Notes: generated by a model from the letters alone, not told the origin. 33,775 bases of DNA from Christensenella sp. UBA3857 (GCA_002392505.1 DGHD01000030.1:1-33775), one strand, 5' to 3'; shown: positions 14,276-21,438, counted from the first letter of the stretch. Translations and numbers: made by a program.

Positions 14276-15373
14276 TCAGTGCTTTTTGAAGAGCACGACG
14301 CCCGCGCCGCAAAGGACAGCAGCGGCGCCGATCACGGCAAGGCTCATCGCGCCGGTATCGGGCGGATTTACGGGATCGGTGGGTTCGGTGGGCTCGGTGG
14401 GTTCGGGTTCATCGCCGCCCTCGCCGCCGAACTCGAAAGCGGAGGAGGTGCGTACGGGCTCGGAGCCTGCGACGAACACGCCGGGGGTGAGCGCATCGGC
14501 GATCTCGTCATCGGTGAAGCCGAAGAAGCCCATATAGGTGTTATACGCAAGCTCGAGCGCGTCGAACGCGTCGCCCTCGGTCACAACGTTTTCCTCATTG
14601 CCGACCTCGGTATAGGAGACGCCCCTTGTAACGCTCCTCATATAGTCGTGACCGTTGAGGCAGACGTAATAGTGATCGAAAACGCCGTTCTCGGCATAGA
14701 ACTTCATGCCGCGGAGCTGTACGTTGAATATGTCCTTGAAGTAAATGTAGTAAGCGCCGTCTTCCTCAACGGCGAGCTTGCCGCAGGAGAAATGCGCGGG
14801 CACTTCGTACTGTCCGACAGTGACGGTGCTGTTTGCGGTGATCTTGTCCGCCTCCGCGATGCCGCGGACGATGACCTGTATCTCAGAATCAAGATGCGCG
14901 TAGACGACCAGCTCGCCATCCTCTATCGCGGCGTTGGCATAGCCGGGGAGAGGATAGCAGACGCCGATATCGAAATCGCAGTCGGAATTGGGTTCGCAGC
15001 CGAAAGCCATAACGAGCTCGTTAAGCTCAAGCCCGTCGAAGGAGAAGCGCACTTCTATCGAATTGAGTGCCTCCTCGTCAAAGCCCTCGAGCGAAGCGGG
15101 CACGGCGATCTCGCAGGAGAAGGTGACGTCCTCGCCGGGCTCGACCGCGTGATCGCTCTCCATGTACGTCCAGGAGTACTCCTCCTCGCCCCATTCATTC
15201 TCGGTAATGACGGGGTCGTTCTCGACATGCTTTACCTCAACGGGGAAAAGCGCATCCTCAGTAAGCGTGATCTCGGGCAAACCGGGATCGGTCTCGAAGC
15301 CGGTGAACGCGAATACGGGCAGAGCCGTGAGCACGAGCAGCGCGGCAGCGGTGATTGCAAGGATCTTTTTCAT
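14276..15373 (-). CDS. Cys-rich secreted surface protein with PPDTG sorting-like tail
   Basis: A 365-residue exported protein of no recognised family. A signal peptide (about 1-22, ending VFAF) is followed by a beta-rich ectodomain that contains six cysteines (in FSC, FGC, SDC, VCY, FSC, VCL), a Gly/Glu/Pro/Thr linker (about 315-335) and a C-terminal sorting-like signal: NPPDTG at 336-341, a hydrophobic helix and KKH. This fits attachment by a sortase with non-canonical specificity, or simple membrane retention. It is the last gene of the redox operon, 19 bases after the iron-sulfur gene. Six ectodomain Cys are unusual for a Gram-positive surface protein, making it a good client candidate for the thiol-redox proteins encoded upstream. 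Function otherwise unknown. Confidence 0.75.
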   Translation of the reverse strand: MKKILAITAAALLVLTALPVFAFTGFETDPGLPEITLTEDALFPVEVKHVENDPVITENEWGEEEYSWTYMESDHAVEPGEDVTFSCEIAVPASLEGFDEEALNSIEVRFSFDGLELNELVMAFGCEPNSDCDFDIGVCYPLPGYANAAIEDGELVVYAHLDSEIQVIVRGIAEADKITANSTVTVGQYEVPAHFSCGKLAVEEDGAYYIYFKDIFNVQLRGMKFYAENGVFDHYYVCLNGHDYMRSVTRGVSYTEVGNEENVVTEGDAFDALELAYNTYMGFFGFTDDEIADALTPGVFVAGSEPVRTSSAFEFGGEGGDEPEPTEPTEPTDPVNPPDTGAMSLAVIGAAAVLCGAGVVLFKKH

Positions 15374-15392
15374 AGTCTATCTCCTTAATTAA

Positions 15393-16541
15393 TTATTTGC
15401 TTTTCTTTGTGCGGATGGCGTTGCCCTCCGCTGTTTTGAACCTGAAGCCGGGGCGGATCGCCTTCTTGGGGCAGGATGCGGCGCAGGTGCCGCAGCGTAT
15501 GCACTCAAGACTGTTGGGATCCCTGACCGGGTCGACGCCCATCGGGCACGCGTGCGCGCACGCCGCGCAGCCCTTCGCTCGGTTGCAGGAGGCGTCGTCA
15601 ATGCCGTATCTGTAAAGCGAGACCTTATTGAAGAACGAGTAGATCGCGCCGAGCGGGCAGATATAGCGGCAGAACGGTCTGTAAAGGAAGAGGGAGATCA
15701 CCGTGAGCGAAGCAAGTATGCAGAGCTTCAGCAGGGTGAGGTTCCCGGCCGCGGCCGCGAGGGATCTATTCATGCTCATGAGCGGGATGCCGCCGAGGAG
15801 CATGCCCGAGGGGCATACGTATTTGCAGAACCATGGATCCGCCTTGACGAGGAGCGGAAGGAATATGACCATTATGATAAGGAACGCGTACTTGGCATAG
15901 CGGAGGTATTTATCCACGCCGAGGAAGAACCTTACGGCCTTCGGATGCTTGGAATTGGCTATGCGCATCTCGTCCCTGGGGAGCCTGAGCTTCTTTACGG
16001 GGATCTTGTAAAGGAGATCCTGCACCCAGCCGAACGGGCACAGAAGCCCGCAGACGAAGCGGCCGCAGACGGCGCCGATGATCATCAAAAGGCCGATGAG
16101 ATAGAACGCGAACCAATACTTCGGCACCTTTACGTAGGTGCCCGTCTTCTGATCGACCCAGGATTTTTTCGCGTCGAAATCGTTGAAAATGGCCTGTAAG
16201 GATCCGATCGGGCAGGCGCCCCACGCGCCGGGGCAGGAATAACAGTTCATACCAGGTACGCAGAGATACTTGAGCTTGCCCTGATAGATGGTGCCCTTGA
16301 ACCAGCCGATCATGAAGCTGTTCGTGAGCATGAAGAAGCAGGCCTGAGTGATGAGCTTGGTCCTCTGCCAGACCTTGTTGCCGAAGCGCCTTATCTGAAA
16401 CCGCTTTTTGACGAGCAGGACTATGAGCGCCGCGAGCGCCGCGGCAATGACGACGAAGGTCGCGATTATGGCTGTAATGGTAACGGGATCGGCAAGCGCG
16501 CTCTCGTCTATGCCGAAGACCCACAGGATGATGTCTTTCAT
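15393..16541 (-). CDS. Polytopic 4Fe-4S membrane protein, NapH/MauN-like
   Basis: A 382-residue membrane protein predicted to move electrons across or along the membrane. Hydrophobic segments lie near 20-45, 65-80, 140-165, 215-232 and 270-288. Four Cys (94, 100, 103, 110) in a CVPGMNCYSCPGAWG-type cluster follow the second helix. CxxxCP motifs of the NapH family lie at 164-168, 239-243 and 291-295. The C-terminus has two cytoplasmic-type ferredoxin motifs: Cys 319/325/328/332, and CIRCGTCAASCP at 347-357. The ATG follows AAGGAGG. It is preceded at 10 bases by the small CXxC gene, a frequent partner in Clostridia. The redox partner is not identified in sequence; the neighbouring thioredoxin lipoprotein is the obvious candidate. 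Confidence 0.88.
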   Translation of the reverse strand: MKDIILWVFGIDESALADPVTITAIIATFVVIAAALAALIVLLVKKRFQIRRFGNKVWQRTKLITQACFFMLTNSFMIGWFKGTIYQGKLKYLCVPGMNCYSCPGAWGACPIGSLQAIFNDFDAKKSWVDQKTGTYVKVPKYWFAFYLIGLLMIIGAVCGRFVCGLLCPFGWVQDLLYKIPVKKLRLPRDEMRIANSKHPKAVRFFLGVDKYLRYAKYAFLIIMVIFLPLLVKADPWFCKYVCPSGMLLGGIPLMSMNRSLAAAAGNLTLLKLCILASLTVISLFLYRPFCRYICPLGAIYSFFNKVSLYRYGIDDASCNRAKGCAACAHACPMGVDPVRDPNSLECIRCGTCAASCPKKAIRPGFRFKTAEGNAIRTKKSK

Positions 16542-16551
16542 GCGAGCCTCC

Positions 16552-16707
16552 TTAACCCAAGCCGATACATTCCATACAGATCGCGGCTGCCTTCCGAAGA
16601 ACGGTCAGCACCTCTTTATCCGCGATTCCGATGATAACGAAAGTAACGCCGCAGGCGAATATCGCCGCAGGGATAATGTAACGTGACGCCTTTGATTCCT
16701 TCTTCAT
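16552..16707 (-). CDS. 51-residue single-TM CXxC protein (CD1871A-family-like)
   Basis: Small protein reading MKKESKASRY at its start and ending ICMECIGLG. One hydrophobic helix (about 11-29) follows a positively charged N-terminus, so by the positive-inside rule the C-terminal CMEC pair (Cys 44, Cys 47) should face outward. Length, single helix and the C-terminal C-x-E-C-I-G-x-G tail match the CD1871A family of small clostridial CXxC proteins as I recall it; no search was run. The start ATG 16707 lies 5 bases after GGGGGA and the stop is 10 bases before the iron-sulfur gene. Likely a thiol relay between that membrane protein and the thioredoxin lipoprotein encoded just upstream. Confidence 0.85.
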   Translation of the reverse strand: MKKESKASRYIIPAAIFACGVTFVIIGIADKEVLTVLRKAAAICMECIGLG

Positions 16708-16729
16708 GTTATCCCCCATTCGATACGGC

Positions 16730-17629
16730 TCACAGCAAGCCGTCTATGATAGCGCACCATCCTTCATAGGACTGCGCGCCGTTTACACAATCATGTAATT
16801 TCCCATCTTCTAACTTGACCTTTACCAAATGCCCGTCCTGATCGACGAATACCGTCGTGGGCAGAGCAGCGGATGTAAGGAACCTGCCGAACGCCTGCTT
16901 CATGGAGTTGTTATAGCGAAGCGCGGGAAGCGAGACGTTGTTTGTGTTCATGATATAGATCGCGTTCTCAATCGCGCCGGAATCGCCGGAATCGTAGAGC
17001 ACCGTGATTACCTGCAGCTTTGAGTAATGCTGATCGAGCGCCTGAAGATGGGGCAGCTCCTCGATACAGGGACCGCACCAGGTCGCCCAGAAGTTGATCA
17101 TTGTGAGCTTCTTCTTCGCGAAAATGCTCTCGGTGTATTCCCTGTTGTTTACGATATCGTAGGTCTTGAAAACGAAATCGGGCTTCGGCGCCTCCGTCGG
17201 CTTCGGAGTCGGCGCGGGCGTGGGCGTCGGCGCGGGAGTGGGCTTCGGCGTCGGAGTGGGAGCGGGCGTCGGCGCGGGCGTGGGCTTCGGCGTCGGCGTA
17301 AGACCTGCCGTGGGCGCGGGAGTTTCCTCCCCTGTCGGCGCGGGAGTTGCCTCCTCCGTCGGCGCGGGAGTTGCTTCCTCCGTCGGCGCGGGCGTCTCCT
17401 CCCCTGTCGGCTCCGGAGTGGTTTCCTCCGTGGGAGCGGGAGTTTCCTCCTCCGTCGGCACGGGAGTTGCTTCCTCGGTCGGGAGCTCCGACGGCGTTTC
17501 GCTGACGTACGCCTGCTGCTCCGTTTCAGAGGGGCGCTTGGCTACGCGCCAGGTGTAGCACCCCGTGAGCGACAGGAGCGTCAACGCGCCGAGTATGAGC
17601 GCTGTGATTCTTTTCAAGAGGGGCTTCAC
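16730..17629 (-). CDS. TlpA-like thioredoxin lipoprotein with long Pro/Thr/Glu stalk
   Basis: Extracytoplasmic thiol-disulfide reductase of 299 residues. The signal ends in lipobox LTGC (Cys 24), so the protein is membrane-anchored. Residues about 44-150 are a stalk of PTEEATPA-type and TPAP/TPKP-type repeats that would extend the domain through the cell wall. The thioredoxin fold follows: the active site WCGPC (Cys 185, Cys 188) and cis-Pro in LPTTVF (Pro 257) are intact; two further Cys (281, 292) lie near the C-terminus. The start is GTG at 17629 with GGAGG just upstream, 12 bases after the previous stop. Probably accepts electrons from the membrane redox pair encoded downstream and reduces surface substrates. 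Oxidase function is not excluded. Confidence 0.9.
   Translation of the reverse strand: MKPLLKRITALILGALTLLSLTGCYTWRVAKRPSETEQQAYVSETPSELPTEEATPVPTEEETPAPTEETTPEPTGEETPAPTEEATPAPTEEATPAPTGEETPAPTAGLTPTPKPTPAPTPAPTPTPKPTPAPTPTPAPTPKPTEAPKPDFVFKTYDIVNNREYTESIFAKKKLTMINFWATWCGPCIEELPHLQALDQHYSKLQVITVLYDSGDSGAIENAIYIMNTNNVSLPALRYNNSMKQAFGRFLTSAALPTTVFVDQDGHLVKVKLEDGKLHDCVNGAQSYEGWCAIIDGLL
17313..17480. repeat. Coding minisatellite, 7 units of 24 bp
   Basis: Seven tandem 24-bp units encode eight-residue repeats such as TEEATPAP (residues about 51-106 of the thioredoxin lipoprotein). Units are similar but not identical. A shorter GGCGTC/GGAGTG-type repeat region encoding TPAP and TPKP continues to about 17190. 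Copy number is likely to vary between strains. Confidence 0.8.
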
Positions 17630-17641
17630 TTTGTTCCTCCG

Positions 17642-18406
17642 TTATTGGATACCCATTGTCATGCGGAGTATTATGAGCGCGTCCGTCGCTTCTATTGCGC
17701 CGCTCAGATCCATATCGCCGTGGGCGATGTTTTCCTCGGTCGGGATCTGCATCTCCAGCGCGAAGCGAAGCGCCAGGAGCGCGTCTGTCGCCTCTACCGA
17801 GCCGTCCAGATTGACGTCCCCGTCGGGAGCGGGAGTCTCGGTGGGAGCGGGAGTCTCGGTGGGCTCGGGCGTTTCGGTCGGCTCGGGAGTTTCCGCGGGA
17901 GCGGTCTCGCTCCAGAAGGCGAGCCTTTCAAGCAGGGTATCGGGCGTTGTGAACGCCGCCTGCCATGCCTCGACTATCACGCCGTGATCGTTAACGATAA
18001 AGCTCTGCGGGATATACATGGTCTGGTCCACGACGGACTGCCATATATCGTCGCAGGTGAAAACGGGGAAATCGAACCCGTTCTGCTCCATGAACGCCGC
18101 CGCGGCGGCGGGTGTGCTCGTCGCGTCGACGGCGAGGAGACCGAACACGCCGTACTCGGGATGTGAAACGGCGATCTCATTGAGCGCCGACATCTGGGAG
18201 AAGCAGCCCTGCTGCCATGTCGCCCAATACGTTACGACCGAATAGCGGTACGCAAACACGGAGCCGTCGACGGGCGTGCCGTCAATGAGTTCGGAACAGA
18301 AGCCGCTGACGTCCGTGCCTATCTGCGCGCGCTCACTCCTCTCGCCGAAGGCGGGCAGGCAGAACGTCATGCAGATCATCAGCAGAGCTGCGGCAAATCG
18401 TTTCAT
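17642..18406 (-). CDS. Secreted redoxin with C-terminal dockerin; first active-site Cys missing
   Basis: A 254-residue exported protein. Signal peptide about 1-21, then a TlpA/redoxin-like fold (30-165) with WATWQQGC at 61-68: where thioredoxins have WCxxC, the first Cys is Gln 65 and only Cys 68 remains. Two other Cys (37, 118) are in the mature domain. The cis-Pro region reads YIPQSF (131-136). A Pro/Thr/Glu linker (170-194) leads to a dockerin with two calcium-binding repeats starting GDVNLDGS and GDMDLSGA (about 196-252). It has no membrane anchor of its own. The cohesin protein encoded just upstream is its likely docking partner. A binding or chaperone role, or a one-Cys redox mechanism, is possible. 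Confidence 0.88.
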   Translation of the reverse strand: MKRFAAALLMICMTFCLPAFGERSERAQIGTDVSGFCSELIDGTPVDGSVFAYRYSVVTYWATWQQGCFSQMSALNEIAVSHPEYGVFGLLAVDATSTPAAAAAFMEQNGFDFPVFTCDDIWQSVVDQTMYIPQSFIVNDHGVIVEAWQAAFTTPDTLLERLAFWSETAPAETPEPTETPEPTETPAPTETPAPDGDVNLDGSVEATDALLALRFALEMQIPTEENIAHGDMDLSGAIEATDALIILRMTMGIQ

Positions 18407-18409
18407 CCT

Positions 18410-19255
18410 TTAGTTTTCCTTTCTGTCCTTACGCGCGATAAGGAATATGCCGAGCGCGATTAGCGCCGCGGCGACGAGTCCGCCGAGGGCGATCAGCAAG
18501 TACTTGAGCCAATTCTTGGCGGTTTTGCTGCCGTTTTCATCCTGACCGGGATCGTCTGCGCCGGGAGTCGCGTCGGGATCGGGAGTGACCTTCGATACGT
18601 CGGAGCCGGGCTCCTGCGTCGCGTCGGGATCCTGCGTCTTGTCGGGCTCCTGCGTCTTGTCGGGATCGGCGGTCTCATCGGGACCGGGGGTAGGCTTGCC
18701 GATAGGCGGAGTGGAGGATGCGGGCTCGGTCGGAGTCGTGGCGGAGCCGCCGGAGACGGAAACGGAAATCCCGCTCGCGGTGCATTCGATATCGGTCGCA
18801 TTCGACTGCCCGACGGGCAAATAGCCGAACTCTTCAACAATGAGCTTGAAGCCCGTCTTATCGCCGGCGGAGGAGAGCGCCTTGAACTTGAGCTTTACAA
18901 GCTCGCCCTCGACGGAGGCGGGATCGGTAGGCATCATTACGGCGAAGCTGACCGCCTTGCCGTCGAGCGTGATCGCACAGTTGCCGATGGCGCCTTCTTC
19001 AACGAGCTCATTATAAGCGTCGCCGTTTTTCTTGCCGAGATACTGGAAGGAGTTCTTATCGAACTCTATGCGCAGATTCATGAGATGCGCTTCATACTCG
19101 CCCTCAACGTTAACGATGATCTCCAGCTCGTCGCCCGCGTTTACAGAGGAAGGACCCGTCAAAAAGAAGTGCGGGACGCTGCTCGCAAATACGGGGAAAG
19201 CGCATACGGAAGCCAGAAGAACCGCACAGAGTACGGCAATGATGGTTTTTTTCAT
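18410..19255 (-). CDS. Membrane-anchored cohesin-domain protein
   Basis: A 281-residue surface protein. Signal peptide about 1-24 (ending VFAS), a cohesin-like beta domain (about 28-167, opening with a SVNAGDELEI-type strand and an EFDKNSFQY segment typical of cohesin-fold proteins), a Pro/Asp/Thr/Glu linker with PDKTQEPDKTQ-type repeats (168-246), a TM helix (249-274) and a short basic tail (RKDRKEN). This is the architecture of a cell-surface anchor for dockerin proteins; the next gene encodes a dockerin protein 3 bases away. The start is ATG 19255 behind AAAGGA; a longer frame from 19342 runs through the promoter and is rejected. The cohesin call rests on fold-level resemblance, so carbohydrate-binding or other beta-sandwich folds remain possible. 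Confidence 0.78.
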   Translation of the reverse strand: MKKTIIAVLCAVLLASVCAFPVFASSVPHFFLTGPSSVNAGDELEIIVNVEGEYEAHLMNLRIEFDKNSFQYLGKKNGDAYNELVEEGAIGNCAITLDGKAVSFAVMMPTDPASVEGELVKLKFKALSSAGDKTGFKLIVEEFGYLPVGQSNATDIECTASGISVSVSGGSATTPTEPASSTPPIGKPTPGPDETADPDKTQEPDKTQDPDATQEPGSDVSKVTPDPDATPGADDPGQDENGSKTAKNWLKYLLIALGGLVAAALIALGIFLIARKDRKEN

Positions 19256-19291
19256 TTCAAAAATCCTTTCAGATGTATTTAAGCCTAAACT

Positions 19292-19331
19292 TATACATGT
19301 ATATTTTATCACACAATCGAACGCTTTGCAA
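19292..19331 (-). promoter_or_regulatory. Promoter and palindrome ahead of the redox operon
   Basis: On the minus strand TTGCAA (19326-19331), a 17-base spacer, TAAAAT (19303-19308). The perfect 12-bp palindrome TATACATGTATA (19292-19303) abuts the -10 hexamer on the transcript-start side, a position suited to repression. Confidence 0.7.
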
Positions 19332-19356
19332 CCACATGCCAATATTTTTCACGGCA

Positions 19357-19385
19357 TTGCAAAAAAACGGCTTTTATATTATAAT
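19357..19385 (+). promoter_or_regulatory. Promoter of the lipoprotein-hydrolase pair
   Basis: TTGCAA (19357-19362), 17-base spacer, TATAAT (19380-19385), divergent from the redox operon promoter 26 bases away. Confidence 0.78.
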
Positions 19386-19436
19386 AGTGGACGAAAATCG
19401 GCGCGTCCGCCGGGAAAGGCATATTCCGTCCGCGAA

Positions 19437-20039
19437 ATGAATCACCGCTCTTATAAATCATCCTTGCTGTTGCTGCTGCTCGCCGTCTGCTTTGCGTTCG
19501 CGGGCTGCGGCAAGGGAAAAGACACTCCCGCAGATCCCACTTCGATCCCCGATATTTTTCAGACTCCGGACGCAGAGTCCTACGAGCTCGGCCCGAACGG
19601 TTATTACGAGGATCAGTACATCACCGCAAGCTGGTACCCGACGCTTAAATTAAGCCGCGTCGTTATGAATTATGCCGAGTATGAGGGGAAGACCCCCGCC
19701 GGCGACAGGCTTCTTTTCTCATACACGGTGGACGATTTGGGCTCCTTTGCCCAGGAGCTTTCCGGGCATGATTTCGATTCGTACCAGAAGCTCCTTTTCT
19801 CGCAGAACAGCTACTATTATCTTAAGGACTTCGGCTACGTCAAGGTGGACGGGCATGAAGCGCTGCGCGCCGTTTACGAATACGCTCCCGATGAGGAGCC
19901 CGACAAGAAGGTCTACGTGCTCCAGTACGCCTACAACGTGAACGGCTGGATCATGAGCGTCGCTTATACGAGCCTTTCCCCCATCCCCCCGGAGTGCGAG
20001 GATACGCTTAATTCGGTCAGATTCAAGGCGGGATATTGA
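19437..20039 (+). CDS. Predicted lipoprotein of unknown function
   Basis: A 200-residue protein. Signal with a lipobox AFAGC (Cys about 23), then a short linker and a globular domain rich in Tyr, Glu and Asp with an internal KVDGHEALRA segment. The overall look (small exported domain with a KVDGxEA-type strand) recalls DUF-type lipoproteins of Clostridia, but no named family is recognised. Start ATG 19437 is the first in frame after the promoter; the ribosome site is weak (GAAAGG is about 20 bases upstream). The stop is one base before the hydrolase start, so both are in one transcript. Confidence 0.75.
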   Translation: MNHRSYKSSLLLLLLAVCFAFAGCGKGKDTPADPTSIPDIFQTPDAESYELGPNGYYEDQYITASWYPTLKLSRVVMNYAEYEGKTPAGDRLLFSYTVDDLGSFAQELSGHDFDSYQKLLFSQNSYYYLKDFGYVKVDGHEALRAVYEYAPDEEPDKKVYVLQYAYNVNGWIMSVAYTSLSPIPPECEDTLNSVRFKAGY

Positions 20040-20040
20040 G

Positions 20041-20829
20041 ATGGTCATAAAGGGCATCCGCATAGAAAAAGCCGCCCGCGATAAGGAATGGGGCTTTACC
20101 GAAGCCTCCTCCGCCCGCTTTCACAGGGGAAGCGGCACGGGCATACTGATCTGCCACGGCTTCGGCGGTACGCCGTCGAACATGCTCCCGCTTTACGAAA
20201 GGGCGGTCGAAATGGGCTTCACCGTTTCTATGCCCCTCCTTGACGGGCACGCGAAAACGCTGGGCGAAATGGCAAAGACCGGGCACGAGGCATGGCGGCG
20301 CAACGTCGACGAAGCCTATTCCGCGCTCGTTTCGTCGGGCTGCGAAAGGATATTCCTCTGCGGCTTGAGCATGGGCGCGCTCCTTATGGCGGATCTTGCC
20401 GAAAGGCGCTCATCGAAGGGCGTGGACGGCGTTATGCTGATCTGCCCGCCCGTCAAAATGAAGCCGTATCTCAAATTCACGGAGTTCATCGCGCCGATCG
20501 CGCCGTACATGCTTACGGCGGACGATTTCGACCGCTCGCCCGAAGGGACGGAGGTCTACATGGGCGTCGCCTCGAAGAAGCTGAAGGACATAAGCTTCCT
20601 TGCCCGCGAGGTAAAGCGCGGCGCGGCGCGGCTCGCCTCCCCCGTCATGCTCGTCGAAGCCGGGAACGACAACCGCGTCGATCCCGATTCCTACCGGATA
20701 CTGAAAAAGCTGATCCCGCAGGCGGAGTACACGCTTATAAAAGGCGCCGCGCACGGGATACCGTACTGCCCGAAAAAGCACGAGCTGTGCGATATTTTCG
20801 AGGAGTATTTCTCAAAGCTCGATAGATAA
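20041..20829 (+). CDS. Alpha/beta hydrolase, carboxylesterase/monoacylglycerol lipase-like
   Basis: Cytoplasmic serine hydrolase of 262 residues. The oxyanion motif HGFGGTP is at 39-45, the nucleophile elbow GLSMG at 108-112 (Ser 110), the likely acid in EAGNDNRVDP (Asp 210 or 214) and the catalytic His in GAAHGIPY (His 238). Size and the HGFGG/GLSMG pair fit the Est30-type carboxylesterases and bacterial monoacylglycerol lipases. No signal peptide. It directly follows a lipoprotein gene. The substrate is probably a short acyl ester, but this is a family default. Confidence 0.9.
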   Translation: MVIKGIRIEKAARDKEWGFTEASSARFHRGSGTGILICHGFGGTPSNMLPLYERAVEMGFTVSMPLLDGHAKTLGEMAKTGHEAWRRNVDEAYSALVSSGCERIFLCGLSMGALLMADLAERRSSKGVDGVMLICPPVKMKPYLKFTEFIAPIAPYMLTADDFDRSPEGTEVYMGVASKKLKDISFLAREVKRGAARLASPVMLVEAGNDNRVDPDSYRILKKLIPQAEYTLIKGAAHGIPYCPKKHELCDIFEEYFSKLDR

Positions 20830-20845
20830 TAAAACGATACAAAAA

Positions 20846-20880
20846 GACTCCCGGGCCAAGTCGCCCGGGAGCCTTTTTTT
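20846..20880. terminator. Bidirectional terminator, hydrolase versus zinc-ribbon gene
   Basis: CTCCCGGGC (20848-20856) pairs with GCCCGGGAG (20863-20871), 6-base loop, followed by T7 on the plus strand and preceded by A5 that gives a T run on the minus strand. Confidence 0.88.
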
Positions 20881-20885
20881 CGCAA

Positions 20886-21392
20886 TTACTTCTTGAATAC
20901 CTTGTTCAGTATGTCTATCTTGCCGATAAGGGGAAGCTCCTTCGCCTTGCCGGAGAGCGCGTTGACGATGCCGATAACGGCGAACACGCCGACGGCGAGC
21001 ATTACCGCGCCTGCGACGAGATAAAGCAGCACGGCGGGGATCGCCCAAAGCGCCTTATGTGTTCCGGCGGCGATGCCGATGAATACCGAGCCGAGCACAT
21101 AGATCAGCGTAAAAACGATTGCCGCTGCGATCTCGAACACGAGGAAGGTTATGCCCTGCCTTGCGTGGAACTGAGCGAACTTCGAATTCTTCTTTGCAAA
21201 ATAGGGTATCAGCACGAGCATACCGAGATACGAAAGCACGGAGATCCACTTGTTGCTCTCGATATCCTGCTTGTCGTACTCCTCCACCACCTCGACCCTT
21301 TCGGGCTCCTCGGCGGCAAACCTCGCTCCGCAGGCGGGGCAGGTCTCGGGCGCGCCATCGTAATAAGCGCCGCATTCTTTACAAATTGCCAT
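20886..21392 (-). CDS. Zinc-ribbon membrane protein, DUF4870-like
   Basis: A 168-residue protein. N-terminal zinc ribbon with CKEC and CPAC pairs (residues about 4-22), an acidic linker, then a DUF4870-like membrane domain with three or four helices; the stretch FHARQGITFLVFE is a recognisable signature of that domain, whose role is unknown. Ribosome site AAAGGA precedes the ATG at 21392. It starts 46 bases after valS with no clear terminator between, so it may be read from the valS transcript. Confidence 0.83.
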   Translation of the reverse strand: MAICKECGAYYDGAPETCPACGARFAAEEPERVEVVEEYDKQDIESNKWISVLSYLGMLVLIPYFAKKNSKFAQFHARQGITFLVFEIAAAIVFTLIYVLGSVFIGIAAGTHKALWAIPAVLLYLVAGAVMLAVGVFAVIGIVNALSGKAKELPLIGKIDILNKVFKK

Positions 21393-21438
21393 TTAATATC
21401 CTTTCCCGGCTTATCTGCCGACTTTTTTGTTTATGATA

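Noticed and set aside
17027..18166. Long plus-strand frames with Gly/Val/Arg-rich products opposite the two redoxin genes
   Set aside because: These are antisense readings of the Pro/Thr-repeat stalk and dockerin linker, without ribosome sites or domains.
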